From positions 1,488,001 to 1,552,000 of the forward strand of contig NZ_CP042806.1 of the NCBI RefSeq assembly GCF_008000815.1: a stretch of 64,000 nucleotides of DNA. Reading direction: 5' to 3'. Below, piece by piece: positions 50,467 through 59,802 of this stretch. Source of the stretch: Terriglobus albidus. GTDB taxonomy: Bacteria; Acidobacteriota; Terriglobia; Terriglobales; Acidobacteriaceae. Positions within the stretch are counted from its first letter, which is position 1; each line of letters begins with the position of its first letter. The notes under the pieces were generated by a model that was given only the letters and a program-made list of their open reading frames with translations, searched no databases and was not told the DNA's origin. Both the position numbers and the translations under genes were made by a program.

Positions 50467-52260
50467 CTATTCTTCTACCTTCTTATTCCGCCCCTTGGTC
50501 TTGAACCAGATTGGCGTTCCCACAAATCCGAAGCTCTCGCGGATCTGATTCTCCAGGAACCGCTCAAAGCTGAAGTGCAGCTTCACATCCTTGTCGGTGA
50601 ACAGCACGAACGTCGGCGGAGCCACCGCGGCCTGTGTCATGAAGTAGATCTTCACCCGTCTGGACATCGGCACCGAGGCGCGCTGGAAGTCCACGCGCTT
50701 CAGGAAGCGGTTCATCTCACCTGTGGTCACGCGCTTACGGCGCTCTTTGGCGACACGCGCCACTTCGCGGAAGACCGCCGGTACGTTCATTGACTTCTGC
50801 GCCGAGATAAAGACCAGCGGCGCGTAGTCCAGATATTTCAAGTGCTCACGCACCTGCTCCGCATACACCTTCTGGTTGGCTCCCGGTGTGGTCTTATCCT
50901 CGCGGTTCGAGGTGACGGCGTCCCATTTGTTCACTACGATGACGACGCTGCGTCCGCTCTCATGGGCATATCCACCGATGTTTGCATCCAGGGCTGTTAC
51001 ACCTTCGGTTGCATCGATGACAAGCAGCGCCACATCGCTCGCTTCCAGATGTTTGCGCGCCATGATGACGGAGAGCTTCTCAGCCATCGCCGTGGTCTTG
51101 CCCTTACGGCGAATTCCGGCGGTATCGACAAAACGGAAGTCATGTCCTCCGCGGGAGACGACCTCGTCAACAGCATCGCGCGTTGTTCCCGCTATCGGAG
51201 AGACAATGGCGCGCTTGGTTCCGGTTAGCGCATTCAACAGCGTGGATTTGCCGACGTTCGGTCGCCCGATGATGGCGATCTTCGTCTCATGAAGATCGAA
51301 CTCGCCGTGCGTGCGGTGCAGCTTGGGCTCGTCCTCATTTGTGACTTCGTCGTCCGTCGCCTCTTCTTCCGCGTCCGTTGGCGTTTCAGAGGCAGGCAGA
51401 ACGCCATAAACAGCATCCAGCAGATCGCCCACGCCTGTGCCGTGCTCGGCGCTGACGGGAAAGACCTCCTTGAAGCCCAAGGTCCGGAAGTTGTCCGCTT
51501 CCATCGCGACGGCGGCGCTCTCCATCTTGTTTACGGCCAGGAAGATCGGTTTGCCGCTGCGCACCAGCAGGCGTGCCATCTCCACATCTGGAGCGGTGAT
51601 CTCGCTGCGCCCATCCACCACCATCACGATGGCATCGGCTTCGTCGAGTGCGACCTGTGCCTGGCGGAAGATCTCGCTCGGAATCAGAGCTTCGTCATCG
51701 GGAATCACACCGCCGGTATCCACCAGGCGAGCCTTGTGTCCCTGCCACTCCACCTCACCGTAGATACGGTCGCGAGTGATGCCGGGCTCGTCGCCAACAA
51801 TGGAGCGCCGCGTTCGGGTAAGCCGGTTGAAGAGGGTTGATTTACCGACGTTGGGGCGGCCACAGATGGCGATTAGGGGCTCGGAGGCCGGGTGCTGCGT
51901 CTCTTCGATCAGCGAGCCGCCCAGTTCAACCTGGGTCGCCGGGCGGTCGCCGATGCGGACCTTCTCCGGCGGAGCTACGTAACGCTCGCGCTTCGGCAGC
52001 GGAGCGTCGGGGACGACGGTCTCCTTGCGCTCGAACTCCGGGGAGCGGCGCGGTGTCCGCGCTTTCTCAATAGCGGCGCGCTTTTTAGCGGCAATTTTCT
52101 TGCGCCCCTTCGGCGACGCGTCAGAAACCCGTCCAGCTCCGGTGTTCGCTGCACGTGGGCTCTTGCCCTGTTTGGGCCGCGTCGATGCCTGCCGGTGCTT
52201 CTTTCCTAATCTCTTCTGAATCTTCCCGGCCACTCTCGCCTGCTTTCTCTCAGATTTCAT
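50467..52260 (-). CDS. der: Ribosome-assembly GTPase Der (EngA) with a long basic N-terminal extension
   Basis: Tandem-GTPase protein needed for 50S ribosome assembly. The first G domain starts LIAICGRPNVGKSTLFNRLT near residue 128, with VDTGGV and NKME. An acidic linker (DAEEEATDDEVTNEDEPK) follows. The second G domain has IAIIGRPNVGKSTLLNALTG near 330, VDTAGIRRKGK and VNKWD. The KH-like C-terminus has FISAQKSMNV, YFMTQAAVAPPTFVLF and GTPIWFKTKGRNK. The 597 residues exceed the usual 440-490 because of a Lys/Arg/Ala-rich N-terminal extension of about 125 residues (KKIAAKKRAAIEKARTPRR). Its start is ATG at 52260; no better internal start is obvious. Confidence 0.95.
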   Translation of the reverse strand: MKSERKQARVAGKIQKRLGKKHRQASTRPKQGKSPRAANTGAGRVSDASPKGRKKIAAKKRAAIEKARTPRRSPEFERKETVVPDAPLPKRERYVAPPEKVRIGDRPATQVELGGSLIEETQHPASEPLIAICGRPNVGKSTLFNRLTRTRRSIVGDEPGITRDRIYGEVEWQGHKARLVDTGGVIPDDEALIPSEIFRQAQVALDEADAIVMVVDGRSEITAPDVEMARLLVRSGKPIFLAVNKMESAAVAMEADNFRTLGFKEVFPVSAEHGTGVGDLLDAVYGVLPASETPTDAEEEATDDEVTNEDEPKLHRTHGEFDLHETKIAIIGRPNVGKSTLLNALTGTKRAIVSPIAGTTRDAVDEVVSRGGHDFRFVDTAGIRRKGKTTAMAEKLSVIMARKHLEASDVALLVIDATEGVTALDANIGGYAHESGRSVVIVVNKWDAVTSNREDKTTPGANQKVYAEQVREHLKYLDYAPLVFISAQKSMNVPAVFREVARVAKERRKRVTTGEMNRFLKRVDFQRASVPMSRRVKIYFMTQAAVAPPTFVLFTDKDVKLHFSFERFLENQIRESFGFVGTPIWFKTKGRNKKVEE

Positions 52261-52298
52261 TATAGAAAGCGGTTGGCCGGTACCGTACGATCTCGGAA

Positions 52299-52724
52299 AT
52301 GATGAAACCGGGAATTATGGTTGTTGCTGGCGCTCTCTACGGTCTTCTGCTCGCCTATCTAGCCTTGGGACTTGCAGGGGCCGGTCACGGCATCATGGCC
52401 TATCTCATGCTGGTATCAGCGCCTGTCTGCAATTTCGTTGGTTTTATCGGCCTATTGCTGACTCCGGTACTCTGGGCGCTTCTTGCCTGGTTCGCGACCG
52501 CTCAACGTCGCCAATGGTTCCTTGGGCTGATCTTCAGTCACTACGTCGTGGGAGCGGCTGCGGCCGGTTTTGTCCTCCGCGACGACTTATTCGATCCTTA
52601 CCGGAAACTGCCTCGTGGAATGTATTCCCTCTTTGCCATTGGGTTAGCTCTTTACCTGTTTGGGCACACCCTGCTCTGGCTACTCTACACTCGCCCCCGT
52701 CCCCACTCCGCCGCGATATCATGA
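52299..52724 (+). CDS. Small membrane protein of unknown function
   Basis: A 141-residue protein with four hydrophobic segments (MVVAGALYGLLLAYLALGLAG, FVGFIGLLLTPVLWALLAWF, FSHYVVGAAAAGFVL, SLFAIGLALYLFGHTLLWLL). No family is recognised and no catalytic motif is seen. It starts 39 bases from the divergent der gene and ends 15 bases before the DinG-like helicase gene, with which it may be co-transcribed. Confidence 0.6.
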   Translation: MMKPGIMVVAGALYGLLLAYLALGLAGAGHGIMAYLMLVSAPVCNFVGFIGLLLTPVLWALLAWFATAQRRQWFLGLIFSHYVVGAAAAGFVLRDDLFDPYRKLPRGMYSLFAIGLALYLFGHTLLWLLYTRPRPHSAAIS

Positions 52725-52739
52725 GGTGAGACTTTCACC

Positions 52740-54746
<2,007 letters not shown>

Positions 54747-54784
54747 CTCGACCCGAGTGTGATGTTTCTGAAGTCCATATCAAA

Positions 54785-54837
54785 AATGTTGTCATCCTGA
54801 GCAGCGCGAAGGACCTGCTTTTCAACGCTTCGGATGG
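54785..54837. repeat. GTCATCCTGAGC-type repeat, copy 3
   Basis: AAATGTTGTCATCCTGAGCA then GCGCGAAGGACCTGCTTTT and CAACGCTTCGGAT. It aligns over more than 50 bases with 49561-49620 with few differences. It lies between the helicase and esterase genes. Confidence 0.6.
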
Positions 54838-54880
54838 CAAAGGTTCTTCATGAGTGTCGATACGCCCTAAGATAGTCACC

Positions 54881-55774
54881 ATGCGGAACCTTCTTCGCCT
54901 TGGCCTATGCTGCGCTCTGCTCGCCTTTTCACTGCGTGCACAAACTCCCGACAGCAATCCCAATGGCAATCAGTGGACTGATCCTGCGCTCGACAACGCC
55001 AAGGCCGAAGCCGCGTTCAAGCCGATTGCGCATCCCGGCCTTCCGACCCTCTGGCTCATCGGTGACTCCACCGTACGCAACGGCGACGGGCAGGGCAAAG
55101 GCGGCCAGTGGGGATGGGGCGATGAGCTCGATCCGTTCTTCCAGATCGACAAGATGAACGTCGTCAACCGTGCTCTCGGTGGACGCAGCTCACGTACCTA
55201 CTATAGCGATCACTGGAGCCGTATCCTCGCCCAGGTGCAGAAGGACGACGTTGTCCTCATGCAATTCGGTCACAACGACAGCGGCCCGCTCGATGACAAG
55301 GCTCGAGCCCGCGGCACGCTGAAGGGAACCGGCGACGAAACGCAGGAGATCGACAATCCCATCACCCGCAAACGTGAGGTTGTGCACAGCTACGGCTGGT
55401 ATCTGCGGCAGTTTGTACGCGAGACCAAGGCCAAAGGAGCGATTCCGGTCATCTGTTCTCCGATCCCGCGCAAGACCTGGGACGAGATAACCGGAAAAAT
55501 CCACCGCGATCAGTACGGCACATGGGCTCATGAAGTCGCCGACCAGGAGCATGTCGGCTTCCTCGATCTGAATGAGGCCATCGCCCGGGCCTACGACGCC
55601 ATGCCGCATGAGGCTGTCGAAAAGCTCTTCGCCGACCCTCACACCCACACTTCGCTGGAAGGCGCACAGCTTAACGCCCGCCTCGTCATCTCCACCCTGC
55701 GCGCTCTCAATCCCAATCCAGTGCGTACATGGCTCTCCAAAGAGGGCGATAGCATTCCTGCATATCATCCATAG
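54881..55774 (+). CDS. SGNH-family rhamnogalacturonan acetylesterase-like enzyme, exported
   Basis: A 297-residue enzyme predicted to remove acetyl groups from pectic rhamnogalacturonan. Signal peptide LLRLGLCCALLAFSLRAQ. SGNH blocks: LWLIGDSTVRNGDGQGKGGQ (Ser in GDST), VVNRALGGRSSRTY (Gly), VLMQFGHNDSGP (Asn) and FADPHTHTSLEGAQ (Asp and His). Domain order and length match rhamnogalacturonan acetylesterases (CE12-type). The ATG at 54881 is chosen because the signal peptide begins there. It complements the GH28 gene at 6.7 kb functionally, though not physically linked. Confidence 0.88.
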   Translation: MRNLLRLGLCCALLAFSLRAQTPDSNPNGNQWTDPALDNAKAEAAFKPIAHPGLPTLWLIGDSTVRNGDGQGKGGQWGWGDELDPFFQIDKMNVVNRALGGRSSRTYYSDHWSRILAQVQKDDVVLMQFGHNDSGPLDDKARARGTLKGTGDETQEIDNPITRKREVVHSYGWYLRQFVRETKAKGAIPVICSPIPRKTWDEITGKIHRDQYGTWAHEVADQEHVGFLDLNEAIARAYDAMPHEAVEKLFADPHTHTSLEGAQLNARLVISTLRALNPNPVRTWLSKEGDSIPAYHP

Positions 55775-55798
55775 CTCCAATTCGCGTTTAATAGAGAC

Positions 55799-56044
55799 GT
55801 GGGACGAAATCTCTTCATTCTTGCCGGCACGCTTCTGTTGTTCTCCCTGATCTCCTGCGGTCTGGCCTACACCAACATCGCCCGCGAGCCGGGGTCTCCT
55901 GGCGACGTCTCCCTTTGGCGCACCATGGGCCTCATCCTGCTTGTGATCTCGCTCATCGTTGCCCTCAGCGGCGTGCTCTCCACCCTCTTCGAGCAGGCTG
56001 AGCGCCGCGCTGAGGACCAGCGCCGCAATCGCCGTAACTCTTGA
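55799..56044 (+). CDS. Small two-span membrane protein of unknown function
   Basis: An 81-residue protein with two hydrophobic segments (LFILAGTLLLFSLISCGLAY and TMGLILLVISLIVALSGVLS) and a basic C-terminus (ERRAEDQRRNRRNS). The first segment ends in LISCG, which could be read as a lipobox, but a second membrane span follows and makes a lipoprotein less likely. GTG start at 55799, 24 bases after the esterase. No family is recognised. Confidence 0.55.
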   Translation: MGRNLFILAGTLLLFSLISCGLAYTNIAREPGSPGDVSLWRTMGLILLVISLIVALSGVLSTLFEQAERRAEDQRRNRRNS

Positions 56045-56096
56045 TTTATCAACCGATAAGGGAAATCGCTGGCAGTTCGGTCGCCACAGGTTTCAG

Positions 56097-56140
56097 GCAA
56101 CTAGCATCTAGGAACTAGCAACCAGCAACTAGCTAGTAAA
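56097..56140. repeat. AACTAGC heptamer repeat, copy 1
   Basis: GCAACTAGCATCTAGGAACT then AGCAACCAGCAACTAGCTAG: degenerate tandem units of about 7 bases in the leader before queD. A related run is at 57291-57333, between queE and the DUF2007 gene. Confidence 0.55.
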
Positions 56141-56177
56141 CTGATTACTGAAGCATTTTCAGAAAGCAGACCGCGTC

Positions 56178-56555
56178 ATGTTTGAAATCACCGTAGAGGC
56201 GACCTTCTCCTCGGGCCACTACCTCCGCAACTATCACGGCAAGTGCGAGAACCCGCACGGGCATAACTATCGTGTGTTGGTTACCTTGCAGGGCAAGGAA
56301 CTGGACGAGAGCGGTCTGCTGCTGGATTTCAAGCTGTTGAAGCAGGTTATGCGTCCCGTGGTGAACTACCTCGACCACCAGATGATCAACGACCTCAAGC
56401 CCTTCGACGAGGTCAACCCGTCGGCTGAAAATCTTGCCCGCTACTTTTACCAGGAGACCAGCAAGCAAATGCTGGAGATGACCAACGGCCGCGTCTCGGT
56501 GAAGGATTGCGTCATGTACGAGACCGACACATCCATGGCCCGCTACTTCGAGTAA
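56178..56555 (+). CDS. queD: 6-carboxy-5,6,7,8-tetrahydropterin synthase
   Basis: Converts dihydroneopterin triphosphate to 6-carboxytetrahydropterin, an early step in making the 7-deazaguanine core of queuosine. Seen: zinc-binding His in FSSGHYL and KCENPHGHNY (catalytic Cys plus HGH), LLLDFKLLKQV, YLDHQMIND, and P-S-A-E-N (NPSAENLARYFYQE). 125 residues is typical. It starts the queD-queE-DUF2007-queC run; queE begins 4 bases after its stop. Confidence 0.95.
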   Translation: MFEITVEATFSSGHYLRNYHGKCENPHGHNYRVLVTLQGKELDESGLLLDFKLLKQVMRPVVNYLDHQMINDLKPFDEVNPSAENLARYFYQETSKQMLEMTNGRVSVKDCVMYETDTSMARYFE

Positions 56556-56559
56556 CTCC

Positions 56560-57243
56560 GTGCACCTGATCGAACTCTACAAATCGGTACAGGGCGAGTC
56601 TTCTTTCGCCGGCATGCCGTGCATCTTCGTACGGCTGGCGGGCTGCAACCTGCGCTGCTCCTGGTGCGACTCCGAGTACACCTTCACCGGCGGCAAGCCC
56701 TACACGCTCGAACAGATCGAAGACGAGCTTGCCGCTCTCTTCCCATGCACCCTGGTTGAGTTTACCGGCGGCGAGCCCATGCTGCAGGCGCGTGAGCTGC
56801 TTCCGCTGATGGATCGGCTCCTGGCGAAAGGCTTCACGCTCATGATGGAGACCAGCGGCGAGCGCCCCCTGGCCGCTGTTCCCCGGGCCGTGCATAAGAT
56901 CGTGGACGTGAAGTGTCCCGGCGCCGGTTCGGCTGCCAACAGCTTCCACCTGGCCAATCTCGACGCACTCACCGGCAACGATGAAGTAAAGTTCGTCATC
57001 AGCGACCGGGCTGACTATGAGTTTGCCCGTGATTTCATCCGGGAACATGGGCTTGCGGCAAGGTGCGGCCATATCCTGCTGTCCCCGGCATTCCAGAAGA
57101 CGCCCTCTCCACTGCGTACCGCGGACAACGCAACCCTGGATCCCCGTCTCCTCGTGGAGTGGATGTTGGCCGACGGCCTGCCCGCCCGCCTCAGCCTCCA
57201 GATCCACAAATTCATCTGGGAACCCCAGAGAAAAGGCGTCTAA
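56560..57243 (+). CDS. queE: 7-carboxy-7-deazaguanine synthase (radical SAM)
   Basis: Radical-SAM enzyme that rearranges 6-carboxytetrahydropterin to 7-carboxy-7-deazaguanine. Seen: LIELYKSVQGESSFAGMPCI, VRLAGCNLRCSWCDSEY (C-x3-C-x2-C, the iron-sulfur site), VEFTGGEPMLQ, METSGERPL and VHKIVDVKCPGAGS. 227 residues is in range. GTG start at 56560. The next gene is 113 bases on, across a short repeat. Confidence 0.94.
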   Translation: MHLIELYKSVQGESSFAGMPCIFVRLAGCNLRCSWCDSEYTFTGGKPYTLEQIEDELAALFPCTLVEFTGGEPMLQARELLPLMDRLLAKGFTLMMETSGERPLAAVPRAVHKIVDVKCPGAGSAANSFHLANLDALTGNDEVKFVISDRADYEFARDFIREHGLAARCGHILLSPAFQKTPSPLRTADNATLDPRLLVEWMLADGLPARLSLQIHKFIWEPQRKGV

Positions 57244-57290
57244 TCTTCAGCGATGCATCCGGCTGCCGGATAGCGGTGCAAGTCATTCTC

Positions 57291-57333
57291 ACCAACTGAC
57301 AACCAGGAACTAGCATCTAGCAACTAGTAACTG
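57291..57333. repeat. AACTAGC heptamer repeat, copy 2
   Basis: ACCAACTGACAACCAGGAAC then TAGCATCTAGCAACTAGTAA: same unit type as 56097-56140. It lies within the que gene run, 24 bases before the DUF2007 start. Confidence 0.55.
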
Positions 57334-57356
57334 TTTTTCACGAAGGGATCCACGCA

Positions 57357-57626
57357 ATGAGCTCGACCAGCAAGAACCCTGACGATCTGGTGACTGTCGC
57401 CCGTTTTTCCAATCCTGCCGAGGCTGATCTGGCCAGCAGTATCCTCGAGTCCGCCGGCATCGAATTCTTTCTCTCCGGAGAAGAGGCCAGCCATATCATG
57501 CCGTCCGGCTTCGGATCGCGCCTTGAGGTACGCCGCGCTGATGAAGAAACCGCTCTGGAACTCCTGAACAATCCACCCGCACCCGCAGAAGGAGCACCGC
57601 TCGCAGACGATGGCAACGACCTCTAA
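57357..57626 (+). CDS. DUF2007 domain protein
   Basis: An 89-residue cytoplasmic protein. It matches the DUF2007 (putative signal-transducing protein) pattern: DLVTVARFSNPAEADLASSI, LESAGIEFFLSGEEASHIMP and SRLEVRRADEETALELL. This is a ferredoxin-like fold of unknown function. Its last 17 bases overlap queC, so the two are translationally coupled and it may assist or regulate the deazaguanine pathway (inference). Confidence 0.8.
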   Translation: MSSTSKNPDDLVTVARFSNPAEADLASSILESAGIEFFLSGEEASHIMPSGFGSRLEVRRADEETALELLNNPPAPAEGAPLADDGNDL

Positions 57627-58305
57627 CCGGCCCCGCGCCGTAGTCTCGCTCTCCGGTGGCATGGACTCTGTCGTCTGTGCTGCACTTGCCACACGGGATT
57701 TCGACGCCTACGCCGTCCACTTCTCCTATGGGCAGCGGACGGAGGCGCGTGAGCTTCTCTCCGCCCGCCAGGCGGCTGAGCTCCTTGGCTTTAAAGACTT
57801 TCTACACCTGAAGATCGATCTCTTCCGGAAGATTGGCGGCTCTGCTCTGACCGACGATTCCATCGCCGTTCCCGACGCGCCGGAGGAGGAGGCTTCTATC
57901 GGGCAACAGGTGCCCGTCACCTACGTTCCGTTCCGTAACGCACACTTTCTCTCGGCTGCCGTCTCCTGGGCCGAAGTGCTGGGTGCGAAGACGGTTTTTA
58001 TCGGCGCCGTCGAGCAGGACTCCTCCGGCTACCCCGACTGCCGCCCTGTCTATTACGAAGCCTTCAATCAGCTCATTCAGACTGGAACCAAAGAGGGCGA
58101 TATTCGCATCGTGACCCCGCTGATTCATCTGAAAAAGTCCGAGATCGTCCGGCTGGGAGTTGAACTCGGTGCTCCGTTCCATGTAAGTTGGTCATGCTAT
58201 TCCGGGCAGGACGCCGCCTGTGGAACCTGCGAAAGCTGCGTCCTACGGTTACGGGCGTTCCGCGAGGCAGGAGCGGCCGATCCTATACCCTACGCGGCGC
58301 GCTGA
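57610..58305 (+). CDS. queC: 7-cyano-7-deazaguanine (preQ0) synthase
   Basis: ATP-dependent conversion of 7-carboxy-7-deazaguanine with ammonia to preQ0. Seen: P-loop AVVSLSGGMDSVVCAALA, AVHFSYGQRTEARELL, VPFRNAHFLSAAVSWAE, PDCRPVYYEAFNQLI and the zinc-binding tail CYSGQDAACGTCESCVLRLR (four Cys). 231 residues is standard. It closes the que run; queF, tgt and queA are not in the window. Confidence 0.95.
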   Translation: MATTSNRPRAVVSLSGGMDSVVCAALATRDFDAYAVHFSYGQRTEARELLSARQAAELLGFKDFLHLKIDLFRKIGGSALTDDSIAVPDAPEEEASIGQQVPVTYVPFRNAHFLSAAVSWAEVLGAKTVFIGAVEQDSSGYPDCRPVYYEAFNQLIQTGTKEGDIRIVTPLIHLKKSEIVRLGVELGAPFHVSWSCYSGQDAACGTCESCVLRLRAFREAGAADPIPYAAR

Positions 58306-58412
58306 AGCCAGGCCCGCCGGAGACAACGAACGCCAGATTTCAGGGTTTAAAATTTCAAGCAGACACGGCCGCCTGCTCAGCTAGCGCGCCGCAGGAGAAG
58401 AAGAAAATCACC

Positions 58413-59591
58413 ATGATCACCTTCCGTAACTCGATGGGCGTGGCCTTCGTCGCGCTCGCGCTCTCCGCTCCGGTCGCCATTGTGGCGCAGCAGGCCCCAG
58501 CCAGCATCCACGGCCACGTTCAGAATCCCGCCGGTCAGGCCATGACCTCCGGCTCCATCAAGCTGACAAAGGACCGCAGCTCTGACGAGAAGAGCCGCAA
58601 GTACGCCTACACCTTCCCGGTTGACGGCACCGGTAACTACAAGGGAAGCGATGTCGCTCCCGATACCTACGTCGCCATCTACTTTTCCGCCGACGGTCGC
58701 AGCATCGACTTCATCGACAATGTCACCCTCACCTCTGGTCAGGACAAAGTCGTCGACATCGATATGACCCGTAAGGAATTTACGGACAAGATGACGCCGG
58801 AAGAGAAGAAGCAGCTCGAGGAGTTCAAGAAGCAGAACGCTGCTGCGACTGCCGCAAACGCCAAGGTCGCCAATCTGAACCAGTCCCTGAGCGCCGCCCG
58901 CGCCTCCATGTCCAGCAAAAACTACGACGAAGCCGCCAACACCATGAAGGCTGCTGTCGACGCCAAGCCCGACGAGCCGATTCTCTGGTTCGAGTACGGC
59001 AATGCTCTGCTTGGCCAGGCTGATACCGCCGCCGCGAACGACAAAAAGGCCGGTAAGCCGGCTGCCACTGATCCCGACGTCCAGGCGAAGTACGCCTCCG
59101 CTGCCGATGCCTACAAGAAGGTCAAGGAGCTGAACGCCACCGCCAAGAAGCCGAACCCCGAGATCGCGGGTGAGGCCCTGGGCAACATGGGCGCGGCTTT
59201 CGCCAAGTCCGGCAAGGTTGACGAAGCCAATGCGGCTTACGAAGACGCCGCCAAGACCAACCCGGCCAAGGCCAAGACCTACTACTTCAACGCCGCAGCC
59301 ACCTTCTACAACGGCCAGCAGCTCGAAGCTGCCGCTGCCGCCGCAGACAAGTCGATCGCCGCCGATCCCAACCAGGCAATGGCCTACTACATCAAGGGCC
59401 AGGCTCTGATTCCCAAGGCGACGGTCGATCCTAAGACCAACAAGATCACCGCTCCTCCGGGAACGGTCGAAGCCTACCAGCAGTACCTGGAGCTTGACCC
59501 CAACGGCGCTCACGCCGAAGAGGTCAAGGGTATCCTCACCGGCATCGGTGCTGAGATCAAGTCCAGCTACAAGGCCGGCAAGAAGAAGTAA
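58413..59591 (+). CDS. Exported carboxypeptidase-regulatory-like and TPR protein
   Basis: A 392-residue protein. Signal peptide GVAFVALALSAPVAIVAQ, then a carboxypeptidase-regulatory-like beta domain (ASIHGHVQNPAGQAMTSGSI through YVAIYFSADGRSID). A charged helix follows (EEKKQLEEFKKQNAAAT). From about residue 160 there are four to five TPR units (YDEAANTMKAAVDAKPDEPI, AKSGKVDEANAAYEDAAKTN, LEAAAAAADKSIAADPNQAM). Ala/Lys-rich throughout, so a long antisense open frame exists as an artefact. No enzyme signature. The ATG at 58413 follows AGGAGAAG. A terminator follows 22 bases later. Confidence 0.82.
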   Translation: MITFRNSMGVAFVALALSAPVAIVAQQAPASIHGHVQNPAGQAMTSGSIKLTKDRSSDEKSRKYAYTFPVDGTGNYKGSDVAPDTYVAIYFSADGRSIDFIDNVTLTSGQDKVVDIDMTRKEFTDKMTPEEKKQLEEFKKQNAAATAANAKVANLNQSLSAARASMSSKNYDEAANTMKAAVDAKPDEPILWFEYGNALLGQADTAAANDKKAGKPAATDPDVQAKYASAADAYKKVKELNATAKKPNPEIAGEALGNMGAAFAKSGKVDEANAAYEDAAKTNPAKAKTYYFNAAATFYNGQQLEAAAAAADKSIAADPNQAMAYYIKGQALIPKATVDPKTNKITAPPGTVEAYQQYLELDPNGAHAEEVKGILTGIGAEIKSSYKAGKKK

Positions 59592-59613
59592 GCCGCTTGT
59601 GATCTACCTGAAG

Positions 59614-59632
59614 GCCCCACGCTCTGTGGGGC
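59614..59632 (+). terminator. Terminator after the TPR gene
   Basis: Stem GCCCCAC / GTGGGGC with loop GCTCT, then TTTCGCATTTT; 22 bases after the stop codon. Confidence 0.75.
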
Positions 59633-59650
59633 TTTCGCATTTTCCGCGGG

Positions 59651-59715
59651 CTATGCACTGGGTGCCTTATATCCCTTGGGGACATAGGCATTCGAGCTAC
59701 GCTCGAACCGCTTTT
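59651..59715. repeat. GGGTGCCCC hairpin repeat, copy 5
   Basis: CTATGCACTGGGTGCCTTAT then ATCCCTTGGGGACATAGGC, and a second hairpin TTCGAGC / GCTCGAA, ending in CCGCTTTT. Same frame as copies 1 and 6. Confidence 0.6.
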
Positions 59716-59737
59716 AGGAACCAATCTTTACCTACCA

Positions 59738-59769
59738 GGGTGCCCCACCCTCGCAAAGCTAGGGTGGGT
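59738..59769. repeat. CACCCTCGC hairpin repeat, copy 2
   Basis: AGGGTGCCCCACCCTCGCAA then AGCTAGGGTGGG; it matches the copy at 29861-29900, including a downstream CACAAA-TTT region. It lies 34 bases before the moeA start. Confidence 0.55.
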
Positions 59770-59802
59770 CGGAAATACCCACAAACTTTCGGGAGCCTAT
59801 CT

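Noticed and set aside
55799-56044. Lipoprotein call for the 81-residue protein (LISCG)
   Set aside because: The Cys lies within the first membrane span and a second span follows, so a two-span membrane protein is simpler.
56045-56177. Possible preQ1 riboswitch ahead of queD
   Set aside because: The leader contains heptamer repeats rather than the compact preQ1 aptamer pattern; no convincing aptamer core was seen.
58377-59513. A 378-codon antisense Gly/Val/Leu-rich frame
   Set aside because: It mirrors the Ala/Lys-rich TPR gene; the composition of its translation is explained by the codon pattern on the other strand.
59592-59802. Possible molybdenum-cofactor riboswitch ahead of moeA
   Set aside because: The region is fully accounted for by a terminator and two repeat hairpins; no Moco-motif structure was recognised.
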